From Maritalea porphyrae (lineage in GTDB: Bacteria; Pseudomonadota; Alphaproteobacteria; Rhizobiales; Devosiaceae), in the NCBI RefSeq assembly GCF_030159895.1, contig NZ_BSNI01000002.1, positions 2,072,306 to 2,136,305 of the forward strand: a stretch of DNA of 64,000 nt, in the 5' to 3' direction. Position numbers and translations under genes: made by a program. Below, in pieces: positions 1 to 10,386 of the stretch. Each line of letters opens with the position of its first letter. The stretch's first letter is position 1. The notes beneath the pieces are model-generated. The model worked only from the letters and a program-made list of their open reading frames with translations, did no database searches and was not told the DNA's origin.

Positions 1-445
1 GATATTTTGCAGCAAACGCAAGGCCTGTACCAAGGCTAACCTGCGCGCCAACAATTCCGTTACCGCCATAAAAGCGTTCTTCGTTGGAGAACATGTGCAT
101 GGAGCCGCCCTTGCCTTTGGACAAACCACCTGCACGTCCGGTCAATTCAGCCATTACCGCTTTCGGATCTAGCCCAACAATCAGCATGTGACCGTGATCA
201 CGATAACCAGTTATCGAAGCGTCGCCCTTTTTGGAGGCCATATGCACCCCAGTAACAACTGCCTCTTGTCCGATGTAGAGGTGGCAGAAGCCGCCAATGA
301 GACCCATACCGTACATCTGGCCCGCTTTTTCTTCAAAACGGCGGATCAAAAGCATTTCACGATAGGCGTAAAGATCTTCGTCTTTCGTGAACTCAGGCGC
401 ATTCGATTTCGTCGAAACCGCCTTGTTATCGGACTTTTTTGACAT
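1..445 (-). CDS. pdhA: Pyruvate dehydrogenase E1 component, alpha subunit (3' end outside window)
   Basis: N-terminal 148 residues of the E1 alpha subunit, which binds thiamine diphosphate with E1 beta and decarboxylates pyruvate in the cytoplasmic pyruvate dehydrogenase complex. The translation starts MSKKSDNKAV and carries family motifs GFCHLYIGQEA (residues 52-62) and GYRDHGHM, followed by the glycine-rich GGSMHMF stretch; the later GDG...N cofactor motif lies beyond the window edge. ATG at 445 follows GGAGA with 5 bases of spacing. It lies downstream of the ftsB-like gene on the same strand, the usual arrangement in rhizobia, where pdhB and pdhC follow. The gene is cut by the window boundary, not broken. 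Confidence 0.95.
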   Translation of the reverse strand, partial: MSKKSDNKAVSTKSNAPEFTKDEDLYAYREMLLIRRFEEKAGQMYGMGLIGGFCHLYIGQEAVVTGVHMASKKGDASITGYRDHGHMLIVGLDPKAVMAELTGRAGGLSKGKGGSMHMFSNEERFYGGNGIVGAQVSLGTGLAFAAKY

Positions 446-650
446 TCGCTTCTCCAACTTTAAGCCTGGCCGAATCCCAAAACTGGGATCGCGCGGCTTT
501 TCCGCATACAAGTTTGGCGCATCATAGCGCCGGATGAGTTGATTTAGAAATCTCGATTTACTTGAAACTAAACTGGTAAAATACTGCAATTAAACAGTTT
601 TACGCCGATAACCTGATCTAGGTTAAACGATACAATTAACTGAATTTACG

Positions 651-968
651 TTACTTGTTATGTGTAGGGACTATTGTGTCGCTTGGGTTGCCCCATCCTA
701 GCAGATGGCGCGCACGCTCTGTCAACAGATCAGGGTCGAGCCGATCGGCAGCCAACAAGGAATTCCGATTTTGCGCCACTTCGATGCGTCTAGCAAGCGC
801 ATCGCGCTGGTCCTGCAACTCAATAACCTGCTGAGAAAACCTTGCCTGCGAGGCGATGCCAAATTTACCCTCGATCAAATGGTAGCCAAGATACCCCTGA
901 AACGCGATCAAAACAGCGGCTATGGCCAACTTATTGCGCAGTTTCGGGCGTTTAAGACGTGTGGGCAT
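651..968 (-). CDS. ftsB: Septum formation initiator family protein (FtsB/DivIC-like)
   Basis: A 105-residue bitopic membrane protein. A basic N-terminus is followed by one membrane segment at about residues 14-32 and a Gln/Arg-rich region (about 40-75) suited to a coiled coil, then a short C-terminal part with the LLxERAR-x-LLGW element seen in this family. FtsB-type proteins join FtsL and FtsQ in the divisome and help activate septal peptidoglycan synthesis. The position between eno and pdhA is the family's usual place in Alphaproteobacteria. The family call is firm; the exact FtsB role is by homology. Confidence 0.88.
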   Translation of the reverse strand: MPTRLKRPKLRNKLAIAAVLIAFQGYLGYHLIEGKFGIASQARFSQQVIELQDQRDALARRIEVAQNRNSLLAADRLDPDLLTERARHLLGWGNPSDTIVPTHNK

Positions 969-1048
969 AAAATGTCCGGTACATAGTTTGAATTTTACCC
1001 AATATGCACGAAAGCTATTAATGCTGAGTTGCCATCATTTATTTAGTT

Positions 1049-1936
1049 TCAAAAGTGTCCATTCCAATACTCTGATCCTTGTTCCCTGCTCGACAACGGA
1101 CCAATGACTGTTTTGCTGCTGAGCAACTCAAGGCAGCTGCCATACTCCCCCATTAGGTTGGAAAATTCATCAAATTCAGCTTCATGAATCAAGAACGCAT
1201 GTGCACTTTGATCATGACCCAAGAAAGCATAGCAAAGGCCCGAGTTTTGCCGACGAAGCAACTCACCAAAACGATAATACATATCGGTGTGCAACCACTT
1301 TCCATAGTTCTTTTCGGTCTCGTATTCCCATTCAAATTGCTCCTGTCCAATTTGAAATGTCACCACACAAGCTTCGTAATAGTCGTCTTCTTGGTCGTCA
1401 CCAACCGGCACATGTACAACTTGCAAACCTTCAATTGGCAAAGCACCGCCCGAAATACTGATTAAGTCCTCCAGGACTTCTTTGTAATTTTCAGCTGTCT
1501 CTTCAAGTTTAAGTGGAATTTCACACATGCCTGGCAGCGCCGCGCGAACATTGGCACTCGTCATCTCCGACGAGGCGCTTGCGAGTCCTACAACATACTC
1601 GTCAATTCCCAAAACCAGAGACAAAAAATCATCATCCCAATCTTCGAAAGCCTCTGATGAAATCTTGATCCAGTCGTAATCTGCTGAAACCATGTTATGT
1701 TTCATCATGAAATCGAGCATTTTTGTGAGCTCAAATTCAGGGATGCCGCTATCGTGAGCCAAACCATCATCAGCCACGAAAGACAATTCTTCCTCCCTGC
1801 CAAACATGAATTCATTCAAAGAATAGCCATTTGTAAATGCGAAATAGGAGTATCCGAAGAACTTAATTACCACCATCAGGATGGCAAACCCAAAAATGGC
1901 GAAAAACGCATAATCCTCAACAAAACTTTCCATCAT
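1049..1936 (-). CDS. Unknown membrane-anchored acidic protein
   Basis: About 295 residues, not recognised as any known family. One hydrophobic segment (about residues 9-30) is followed by a long, very acidic, aromatic-rich soluble part with no signal cleavage site, suggesting an N-terminal anchor; sidedness is unknown. I prefer the ATG at 1936 (or the next at 1933) over the upstream GTG at 1942; the ribosome site (GAAG) is weak. It sits between eno and ftsB, which are normally adjacent, so it looks like an insertion into a conserved neighbourhood. The eno terminator lies about 30 bases upstream, so it must rely on read-through or on a promoter that overlaps the terminator. Confidence 0.6.
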   Translation of the reverse strand: MMESFVEDYAFFAIFGFAILMVVIKFFGYSYFAFTNGYSLNEFMFGREEELSFVADDGLAHDSGIPEFELTKMLDFMMKHNMVSADYDWIKISSEAFEDWDDDFLSLVLGIDEYVVGLASASSEMTSANVRAALPGMCEIPLKLEETAENYKEVLEDLISISGGALPIEGLQVVHVPVGDDQEDDYYEACVVTFQIGQEQFEWEYETEKNYGKWLHTDMYYRFGELLRRQNSGLCYAFLGHDQSAHAFLIHEAEFDEFSNLMGEYGSCLELLSSKTVIGPLSSREQGSEYWNGHF

Positions 1937-1962
1937 TCTCACTTCAAAAAATTGCTTAAAAC

Positions 1963-1994
1963 AAAAAGACGCCGCCCCAGCTAAGGGCGACGTC
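1963..1994 (-). terminator. Intrinsic terminator after eno
   Basis: Ten-base inverted repeat (1968-1977 with 1985-1994, one G-T pair) with a 7-base loop. On the minus strand it is followed by five T residues (1967-1963). It lies 68 bases past the eno stop codon. Confidence 0.85.
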
Positions 1995-2061
1995 TATATT
2001 ATATTCAATGTTTTGTTGCCGAGGACAAGTAAATCCTTTTGGCCACACAAGAGCTTATCAA

Positions 2062-3342
<1,281 letters not shown>

Positions 3343-3485
3343 TTATCTCCTAGTGGGGGTTGGTGATTTTGAGGCTGTCATACCCCCAAATCATGACAAT
3401 GCAAAGTCTTATTGCGCGTTTCCCGCCTTGCAAGCGGCAAGATCAACCATCGATCAACGCCAAGGCCCTGTTTCTTTAAGCTCTG

Positions 3486-3860
3486 CTATCCCTCTGTTGG
3501 TCCGCCAGCTTCTTTCCAGTCGTTGAACCCGCCAATATTGGTGACAGAGCTGTAGCCCATTTCCTTCAATGTCTTGCCCGCCAGTGCCGCCTGCCCGCCA
3601 ACAGCGCACAACACAAATATGTTGGCATCTTTCTTCATTGCCGGATTGTGATGTGGCGTCTTGTCATCAGCGGCGAATTCAATGAACCCGCGCGATATCC
3701 GCAACGCGCCCGCTACGGTGCCCGACTTGGCAATGTCGCCACTGTCACGCACATCAACAAACACGCTGTCCGCTTTGCCATGAAAGGCAATTGCTTCCTC
3801 GGCAGGCACACGTTTCACAATGGCGTTTGCTTCTTCCAAATAGTCTTGCGCTGTTTTCAT
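3486..3860 (-). CDS. Rhodanese-like domain protein
   Basis: A 124-residue single-domain rhodanese, a family that carries sulfur as a persulfide on one cysteine. The fold markers are VFVDVRD (33-39), AGALRISRG and NIGGFNDWKEAGGP at the C-terminus. The active-site loop is CAVGGQ, with Cys85 as the likely sulfur carrier. The ATG at 3860 is chosen because AAGGA lies 8 bases upstream; the ATG at 3866 would leave only 2 bases. The preceding codons, which could extend the frame to 3977, do not resemble the family. The substrate is not predictable. Confidence 0.88.
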   Translation of the reverse strand: MKTAQDYLEEANAIVKRVPAEEAIAFHGKADSVFVDVRDSGDIAKSGTVAGALRISRGFIEFAADDKTPHHNPAMKKDANIFVLCAVGGQAALAGKTLKEMGYSSVTNIGGFNDWKEAGGPTEG

Positions 3861-4023
3861 TTTCATTGTCCTTTGGAGGGAATTAATACGATCTAATCTT
3901 ATGTCCAAACGATACTGCCACGAAATCAAATCTTTGACACCTCGCTTTCCAAATCGTGTAGTTTGAAAACAGCGCACAACAATGTGCTCAACAGCTCCTT
4001 GCTTTGAGTTTTGATTTTCAGGA

Positions 4024-4084
4024 CGCGAGGCGTTTTAGGTCTCGTCATCTATTGAGTTAGTAATGAGACGTAGAACGCCTCGCG
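4024..4084. repeat. Long imperfect inverted repeat
   Basis: Perfect 11-base arms (4024-4034 CGCGAGGCGTT and 4074-4084) continue inward with further pairing (GTCTC near 4040 with GAGAC near 4065), giving a hairpin of about 60 bases around an AT-rich centre. No T-tract adjoins it. Its function is unknown; it might be a mobile palindromic element or part of an RNA. Confidence 0.7.
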
Positions 4085-4272
4085 CAAATGGCTTGCTGCT
4101 TAAAAAGAAAATGCCCCGAGGTGCTCACCCTTCTATCCTCTTTAAATGCATCACAATCCGTGGTTATGAACATTGCTGCTCAAGATTGCAGATCATTGCT
4201 GATCCAATGGGAACCAACCCACTAATGACTGACATCTGCCTTCGGCGTCAGACTGGACATTTACTTTCAAGC

Positions 4273-4295
4273 GAAAGGCAAACGTCTTGCCTTTC
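4273..4295. repeat. Perfect 9-base inverted repeat
   Basis: GAAAGGCAA at 4273-4281 and its exact complement TTGCCTTTC at 4287-4295, with a 5-base loop. It could form an RNA hairpin. There is no T-tract and no close gene end, so a terminator role is not supported. Confidence 0.65.
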
Positions 4296-4329
4296 AACCA
4301 TCCCCTTTTCTTTGAAGGTTGTTTTATGA

Positions 4330-4380
4330 CCCCGGATCGAGTCCGGGGTGGTGCGGGTGGAGATTTGCATCTCCCGCACC
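4330..4380. repeat. Two adjacent hairpins
   Basis: The first is CCCCGGA (4330-4336) with TCCGGGG (4342-4348) around 5 bases. The second has GGTGCGG (4350-4356) pairing with CCGCACC (4374-4380), extended inside by GAGAT/ATCTC and a small bulge. Both are GC-rich and lie one base apart. Confidence 0.7.
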
Positions 4381-4464
4381 GTCCCGCACAACTAAGTGGC
4401 GTTTACGCCACGAGAGGCTGATGCGAGACCTATTGGCGTCGTTAGCTAATCTCTCCTGTCGTCA

Positions 4465-4579
4465 CCCTCGGGCTTGACCCGAGGGTCCATGGTGAGCGGA
4501 CAAGTGGCAAAGCATTGTTAGCTTTGCAGCGGCTTTACCACACAGCACCGCAACATGGATGCTCGGGTCAAGCCCGAGC
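4465..4579. repeat. Pair of inverted REP-like palindromes
   Basis: CCCTCGGG-CTTGA-CCCGAGGG (4465-4485) and GCTCGGG-TCAAG-CCCGAGC (4561-4579) are copies of one element in opposite orientation; the flanks also match when one copy is reversed (CCATGG-type bases on one side, GTCGT/ACGA on the other). Between them a third hairpin, GCAAAGC-N7-GCTTTGC, lies at 4507-4527. Palindromes of this look are scattered in intergenic DNA of many Alphaproteobacteria; the paired inverted layout resembles bacterial REP pairs (BIMEs). No REP-associated transposase is nearby. Confidence 0.75.
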
Positions 4580-4791
4580 ATGACGAAGGAAAGAACCCAA
4601 CGCCTCAAAAAACTTCCTCACCGTCCGACATTCGTCAATGTCCTGAACGGTTTCAAGAAAAGGTGAGAACATCATCGCACAGGGTCAAAGAACGGGGATA
4701 AGTTTTTAATCATCGCCACAGCATGCGAAATCTTGAACTTGCATTTCAGCCCTTTCATCGCCATATTACGATGAAAGCGAAAGAGAGCAAA

Positions 4792-6024
4792 ATGCAGACC
4801 CTAGAAACATTATCGCGGAACCCGTTCTCACGAGCAGATTGGCTCAACAAGAATTGCCCATGCACATCACTTGAACGCAAAATGCTGCCAGAATTAGAGG
4901 CGGCAGGTCTGTTGTTTTCTCAAACACCTGTATTCCTTTCCAAAACTGAATTTGCGCAAATTGAATCGCAAATCAAAACCCTGGAATCGATCGTCGATCT
5001 GCCCGCGTATAAACAATTGGTGCTTGCATCTTCTCCATCCATTGCCAAGACGGACAATGGAGAACACGGCGTGTTTATGGGATATGACTTTCATATGAGT
5101 GATGAAGGTCCCAAACTCATTGAGATCAATACCAATGCCGGCGGCGCATTTTTGGTTGATGCGCTGTACCGCGCCCAAGATGTCTGTTGTTGGGAAGGAG
5201 AGCCAAAAGAAAATCCGGACTTTGCAGGAACGATTGCAAATATGTTCCGAAAAGAATGGCAAAAAACGGGAAAAACAGACCCGTTGAAAACTATTGCTAT
5301 TGTTGACGAAGAGCCGACAGAACAATTCCTTTATGGCGAGTTTTTGATCGCAAAAGAAATGCTTGAAGAACAAGGGTTTCAAATATTGATTGCAGACCCA
5401 AGTGACTTCACGTTTGAGCAAAACAAGCTGTGGTTATTCGATGTCAAAATCGACTTGGTCTATAATCGATCGGTTGATTTCTATCTTGAAAAACAAAGTC
5501 ATGCTGCATTGCAAGCTGCGTTTGAAAACAAAGCGGCAGCAATTACGCCAAACCCACATCATCATGCCCTTTTCGCAGCCAAACAGAATCTCACCATTCT
5601 ATCCGACGACGAACAACTTGAAGCACTTGGCGCAACAAAGGAGCAGATTTCAGCGCTCGCGTCGGTGCCAAAAACACAAATAGTCAGAACAGAAAACGCT
5701 GATGAGCTTTGGTCGAAACGGAAAAAGCTTTTCTTCAAGCCACTCGCTGGGCATGGCGGCAAGGCTGTCTATCGTGGTGACAAAATCACGAAAAAAACAT
5801 GGGCACACATACTTGAGCATGACTATGTAGCCCAAGAAACGGTTGCGCCGAGCGTGCGAAACGCCAAATCTGATTGCGAAAAAGGCACGATGACGCTCAA
5901 GTCCGATATCCGGTTGTTCACCTACAAAGGCGAAATGATTTTGGCCGCTGCTCGGCTCTATCAGGGACAAACGACCAATTTCCGCACGACCGGCGGCGGA
6001 TTTGCGCCCGTTTATGTGGTCTAA
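4792..6024 (+). CDS. ATP-grasp domain protein, possible peptide or glutathione synthetase-like ligase
   Basis: About 410 residues. Two ATP-grasp-like elements are visible: LIEINTNAGGAF (about 109-120), resembling the metal-binding E-x-N strand, and FFKPLAGHGGKAV (about 315-327), resembling the lysine and glycine-rich ATP loop, then DIRLF and LYQGQTTNFRTTGGGF near the end. The metal motif comes before the ATP loop, the reverse of the usual order, which suggests a circularly permuted ATP-grasp fold. Such enzymes join a carboxylate to an amine through an acyl-phosphate; the substrate here is unknown. The start at 4792 is preferred because AGAGAG lies just upstream; frames from 4723 or 4771 lack a ribosome site. 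An AraC-type gene follows after 83 bases. Confidence 0.7.
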   Translation: MQTLETLSRNPFSRADWLNKNCPCTSLERKMLPELEAAGLLFSQTPVFLSKTEFAQIESQIKTLESIVDLPAYKQLVLASSPSIAKTDNGEHGVFMGYDFHMSDEGPKLIEINTNAGGAFLVDALYRAQDVCCWEGEPKENPDFAGTIANMFRKEWQKTGKTDPLKTIAIVDEEPTEQFLYGEFLIAKEMLEEQGFQILIADPSDFTFEQNKLWLFDVKIDLVYNRSVDFYLEKQSHAALQAAFENKAAAITPNPHHHALFAAKQNLTILSDDEQLEALGATKEQISALASVPKTQIVRTENADELWSKRKKLFFKPLAGHGGKAVYRGDKITKKTWAHILEHDYVAQETVAPSVRNAKSDCEKGTMTLKSDIRLFTYKGEMILAAARLYQGQTTNFRTTGGGFAPVYVV

Positions 6025-6107
6025 CCACAAATCAAAGCAAGAATCGTCAAGAAGTCGCGGATGAAATAAGCTAGCCTTAATTAATCGCATCAATTTCAAG
6101 GCGTGCC

Positions 6108-7007
6108 ATGCTGCCCCTACAGGACATACTCGGAGTGCTCAATAAAGGCTTTTCACAAACAGAAAAGCAACACACTCTCGTCGAGATGGCCAAATTGTCG
6201 GGTTGGTCACGCTTTCATTTTCATCGCCAATTCAAAACGGTGACTGGTGAAACACCAAAACAATTTGAATTGCGTTTACGTGTTGAACGTGCTGCCGTGT
6301 TGCTGCAATCCAGTACCAAGCAAATTGTTGATATTGCTCTCGAAACCGGCTTTTCGAGCCACGAGGTTTTTAGCCGCGCATTTCGACGCCAATTCAATAT
6401 CAGCCCGCGCGCCTATCGGGCGAAATATGGCCAGAACGATTCAACGCAGTATTTGAAGAACGCACAAATAGCCCGCTCAGTTGGGCCATGTGTGGGACTA
6501 TTTCATCTTTCGACAAAACATATTGGGAGGCAGATCATGCCAACTTCAGACATTGAAAACAAAGATTTAGCCGCGCAGCCAATCGTCTTTATTCAACGCC
6601 AAGTGCCGCAAACCCAACTTCAAGCCCTTTTCGCGGAGTGCTTCCCCAAACTCTATGGCCATTGCATGGCAAACGGGATCGAGATGGCAGGACAGCCCAT
6701 AGCGCGTTATGTTGCGATCGGAACCGGCAAATGGACCGTGGATTGCGCCATCCCTATTGCTTCCGCAGCTCAATCCGAAGGTGAAATTGAAGCTGGGACG
6801 CTGCAAGCCGGACCAACCGCTGTTGCTACCCACCAAGGCGAATATGACACATTGCCAGAAAGCTATGCCGTCATAGAGGAGTGGGTTCAACAAAATGGTT
6901 GGAAGAACAATGGCCCCATTTGGGAATGCTATGTGACTTCCCCGGCGGAACACCCAAATCCCACCGATTGGAAAACAGATATTTTCTGGCCAATCACCAA
7001 GGGCTAA
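6108..7007 (+). CDS. AraC-family regulator with GyrI-like effector-binding domain
   Basis: A 299-residue protein with a DNA-binding domain first: two AraC-type helix-turn-helix units (about residues 24-44 and 72-92), ending in the family hallmark SRAFRRQFNISPRAYR. A linker leads to a C-terminal GyrI-like/SOUL-type small-molecule domain (about 145-299, including VATHQGEYDTLPESYAVIEEW and GPIWECYVTSP). This domain order is that of Rob and related regulators that sense drugs or small amphipathic ligands. Its target is unknown; the ATP-grasp gene immediately upstream on the same strand is a candidate co-transcribed partner. AAGG lies 7 bases before the ATG. Confidence 0.88.
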   Translation: MLPLQDILGVLNKGFSQTEKQHTLVEMAKLSGWSRFHFHRQFKTVTGETPKQFELRLRVERAAVLLQSSTKQIVDIALETGFSSHEVFSRAFRRQFNISPRAYRAKYGQNDSTQYLKNAQIARSVGPCVGLFHLSTKHIGRQIMPTSDIENKDLAAQPIVFIQRQVPQTQLQALFAECFPKLYGHCMANGIEMAGQPIARYVAIGTGKWTVDCAIPIASAAQSEGEIEAGTLQAGPTAVATHQGEYDTLPESYAVIEEWVQQNGWKNNGPIWECYVTSPAEHPNPTDWKTDIFWPITKG

Positions 7008-7015
7008 ACCCTAAC

Positions 7016-7044
7016 AAAAAGGCCGCCTCAATGGCGGCCTTTTT
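7016..7044. terminator. Bidirectional terminator between converging genes
   Basis: GGCCGCC (7021-7027) pairs with GGCGGCC (7033-7039) around a 5-base loop and is flanked by five A residues and five T residues, so it works in both directions. It serves the AraC-type gene on the plus strand and the DUF4169 gene on the minus strand, whose stop codon begins the structure. Confidence 0.92.
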
Positions 7045-7223
7045 CAATCTTTATCGAGCTTTTGTTGGTCCAGTTTTTTGGCCTCAAGCTTGGCTTCCGC
7101 TTCTGTTTGTTTACGCTCCGCTTTGGTGCGTCCAAACTTCAAGCGGTTGGCGTCAGCTGTCTTTTCCTTGTCTTGACGCGCCTTTTTCTTGCGCATCTGT
7201 CGAAGATTGACAATTTCTGCCAT
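7044..7223 (-). CDS. DUF4169 family small basic protein
   Basis: A 59-residue protein, highly charged (Lys, Arg, Glu, Gln) and probably all helical, beginning MAEIVNLRQMRKKKARQ, the characteristic opening of DUF4169. The function of this family is not known. The ATG at 7223 is chosen because AAGGA precedes it and homologous sequence begins there; the frame can be extended upstream to 7301 but would then overlap pyrG. It begins 13 bases after the pyrG stop and is probably co-transcribed with it. Confidence 0.8.
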   Translation of the reverse strand: MAEIVNLRQMRKKKARQDKEKTADANRLKFGRTKAERKQTEAEAKLEAKKLDQQKLDKD

Positions 7224-7236
7224 CCGCTTTGTTCCT

Positions 7237-8871
<1,635 letters not shown>

Positions 8872-8924
8872 TTACCTTACAACCGAATTTCATTGATTCG
8901 AAGTCAAAACTTCGCGTTAAACCC

Positions 8925-8953
8925 AAAAAAAGACGGGGGCCAAAACCCCCGCC
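8925..8953 (-). terminator. Intrinsic terminator after secG
   Basis: On the minus strand GCGGGGG (8952-8946) pairs with CCCCCGT around TTTTGG and runs into seven T residues. It lies about 30 bases past the secG stop and separates tpiA-secG from pyrG. Confidence 0.88.
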
Positions 8954-8979
8954 TAAATTCTTCTCATATTTTCCGACGC

Positions 8980-9384
8980 TTATTGCGACGGTGCCTCTGG
9001 TGTATCAGAGGCCGGTGTTTCCGCCGCTGGCACCGGTAGATCAAGTCCAGATGCGTCGCCCGAAGTCTCGCCACTCAAGTCATTAAGAGCGTCAAGAACG
9101 GTGACATCGCCATCTGTTTGCTCGGTTGCCCGCTCAAGGATCGATGATGATTCATTGTTCAATTGTCCCAAAACAGTCAGGCCAATTGAAGTCGCAAAAA
9201 ATAGCGCCGCCAAAATAGCTGTTGTTCTGGTCAATAGGTTCGCTGAACCACGTGCAGACATAAGTCCACCACCGCCGCCACCGCCGCCAATGCCCAACGC
9301 GCCGCCTTCAGAGCGCTGCAACAAAATAACCGCGATAAGCGCAATAACGATGAACAAGTGCGCAACAATAAGAACTGTTTCCAT
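8980..9384 (-). CDS. secG: Preprotein translocase subunit SecG
   Basis: A 134-residue inner-membrane protein. Membrane helix one (about 3-23, ending in ILLQRSEGG) is followed by a glycine-rich cytoplasmic loop (GGGGGGGG, about 33-40), the SARGSANLLTRTTAILA motif and helix two (about 55-73), a classical SecG pattern. SecG associates with SecYE and aids SecA-driven export. The C-terminal tail of about 55 residues is acidic and Pro/Ala-rich, longer than in E. coli but common in Alphaproteobacteria. It lies downstream of tpiA, as in many relatives. Confidence 0.95.
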   Translation of the reverse strand: METVLIVAHLFIVIALIAVILLQRSEGGALGIGGGGGGGGLMSARGSANLLTRTTAILAALFFATSIGLTVLGQLNNESSSILERATEQTDGDVTVLDALNDLSGETSGDASGLDLPVPAAETPASDTPEAPSQ

Positions 9385-9485
9385 CTTCGGAAATCTTCTC
9401 TTGAATTTGTTTTCAGAATTTTGGGGTTCTACACACTAAAATCGCACTTGGCCAGAGCCAAACCGCAATTTATGCATATGTGGGC

Positions 9486-10238
9486 CTAAGCCGCCGAAAT
9501 AATGCCCCAAAAATCATCAGCCTTTAGGCTCGCACCGCCCACCAGTGCACCATTGACGTTTTCAACGCCAAGCAATTCTTTTGCGTTCGCTGGTTTCACC
9601 GAACCACCATAAAGAATTTTGATTGCGGCGCCCTGCTCGCCGAAACGCTTAACCAATGCCGCGCGAATGGCGTTATGCATTTCATCTACATCAGCAGATG
9701 ATGCGGTTTTGCCGGTGCCAATTGCCCAAATAGGCTCATAAGCAACAACGAGTTCTTGTTCGTTGGTGAAATCAGGGCATGACGCAATGATTTGCTCAAC
9801 CACCACATCAATTGCTTTGCCACTCTCCCGAACTTCCAGCGATTCTCCGCAACAAACGATTGGCACAACACCGCCTTCAAGCGCGGCAATCGCCTTTGCA
9901 CGCACATCTTCGTTAGATTCGTTATAGCCGTCTCGGCGCTCTGAGTGGCCAACAATCACAAATTCGCCACCTGCTTCAGTGACCATTGCAACGCTGATGT
10001 CGCCTGTGTAGGCACCACTTGCGGCAGAATGACAGTTCTGTGCGCCGGTTTTGGCGACACTCTCACTAAGCGCAACACTTACCCGATGCAGCAACGTCGC
10101 GGGCGGGCAAATCACAACCTCAGCATTGACTTCATTTGCGGCCAAATGATCTTTGATCACTTCCACTTCCAAAAATGAGCCAGCGTCGCCGTTCATCTTC
10201 CAATTTCCGGCAATCAAAGGTGTGATTTTTTGTGTCAT
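9486..10238 (-). CDS. tpiA: Triosephosphate isomerase
   Basis: A 250-residue (beta/alpha)8 enzyme that interconverts dihydroxyacetone phosphate and glyceraldehyde 3-phosphate. The catalytic set is visible: Lys14 in GNWKMNG, His98 in VGHSERR and Glu168 in the signature AYEPIWAIGTGKT; the phosphate loop LYGGSVKP is near the C-terminus. It is divergent from ppiD-trp, and secG follows on the same strand about 100 bases downstream, probably in the same transcript. Confidence 0.97.
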   Translation of the reverse strand: MTQKITPLIAGNWKMNGDAGSFLEVEVIKDHLAANEVNAEVVICPPATLLHRVSVALSESVAKTGAQNCHSAASGAYTGDISVAMVTEAGGEFVIVGHSERRDGYNESNEDVRAKAIAALEGGVVPIVCCGESLEVRESGKAIDVVVEQIIASCPDFTNEQELVVAYEPIWAIGTGKTASSADVDEMHNAIRAALVKRFGEQGAAIKILYGGSVKPANAKELLGVENVNGALVGGASLKADDFWGIISAA

Positions 10239-10293
10239 GTTGGTCCCTCACGAAATAAAATTAGTCTTAAGCGAAAACTGCCCAATCTGTCTC

Positions 10294-10323
10294 TTGCGAT
10301 TTTGATCACACCCTGTCTATTAT
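10294..10323 (+). promoter_or_regulatory. Putative sigma-70-type promoter for ppiD-trp-moa operon
   Basis: TTGCGA (10294-10299) and TATTAT (10318-10323) are separated by 18 bases and lie about 60 bases upstream of the ppiD ATG. No trp leader peptide with clustered Trp codons is seen between this site and trpE. Confidence 0.45.
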
Positions 10324-10386
10324 GCGCCGCTCCAAGCTGGGGCAATTCTCAGCTGGAAATTGGCAATAATAATAAACGGATGCGAA

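Larger units (their letters stand above)
3861..4791. other. Long intergenic region rich in palindromes
   Basis: About 930 bases between the divergently oriented rhodanese and ATP-grasp genes. Open frames here lack ribosome sites and family similarity. The stretch 4024-4579 holds at least seven strong inverted repeats, listed separately, none clearly placed as a terminator of a flanking gene. The promoters of both neighbouring genes must also lie here, but none stands out. Confidence 0.7.

Noticed and set aside
4330-4579. Reading the GC-rich palindromes as gene terminators
   Set aside because: No gene ends nearby on either strand and T-tracts are missing; they fit dispersed palindromic repeats better.
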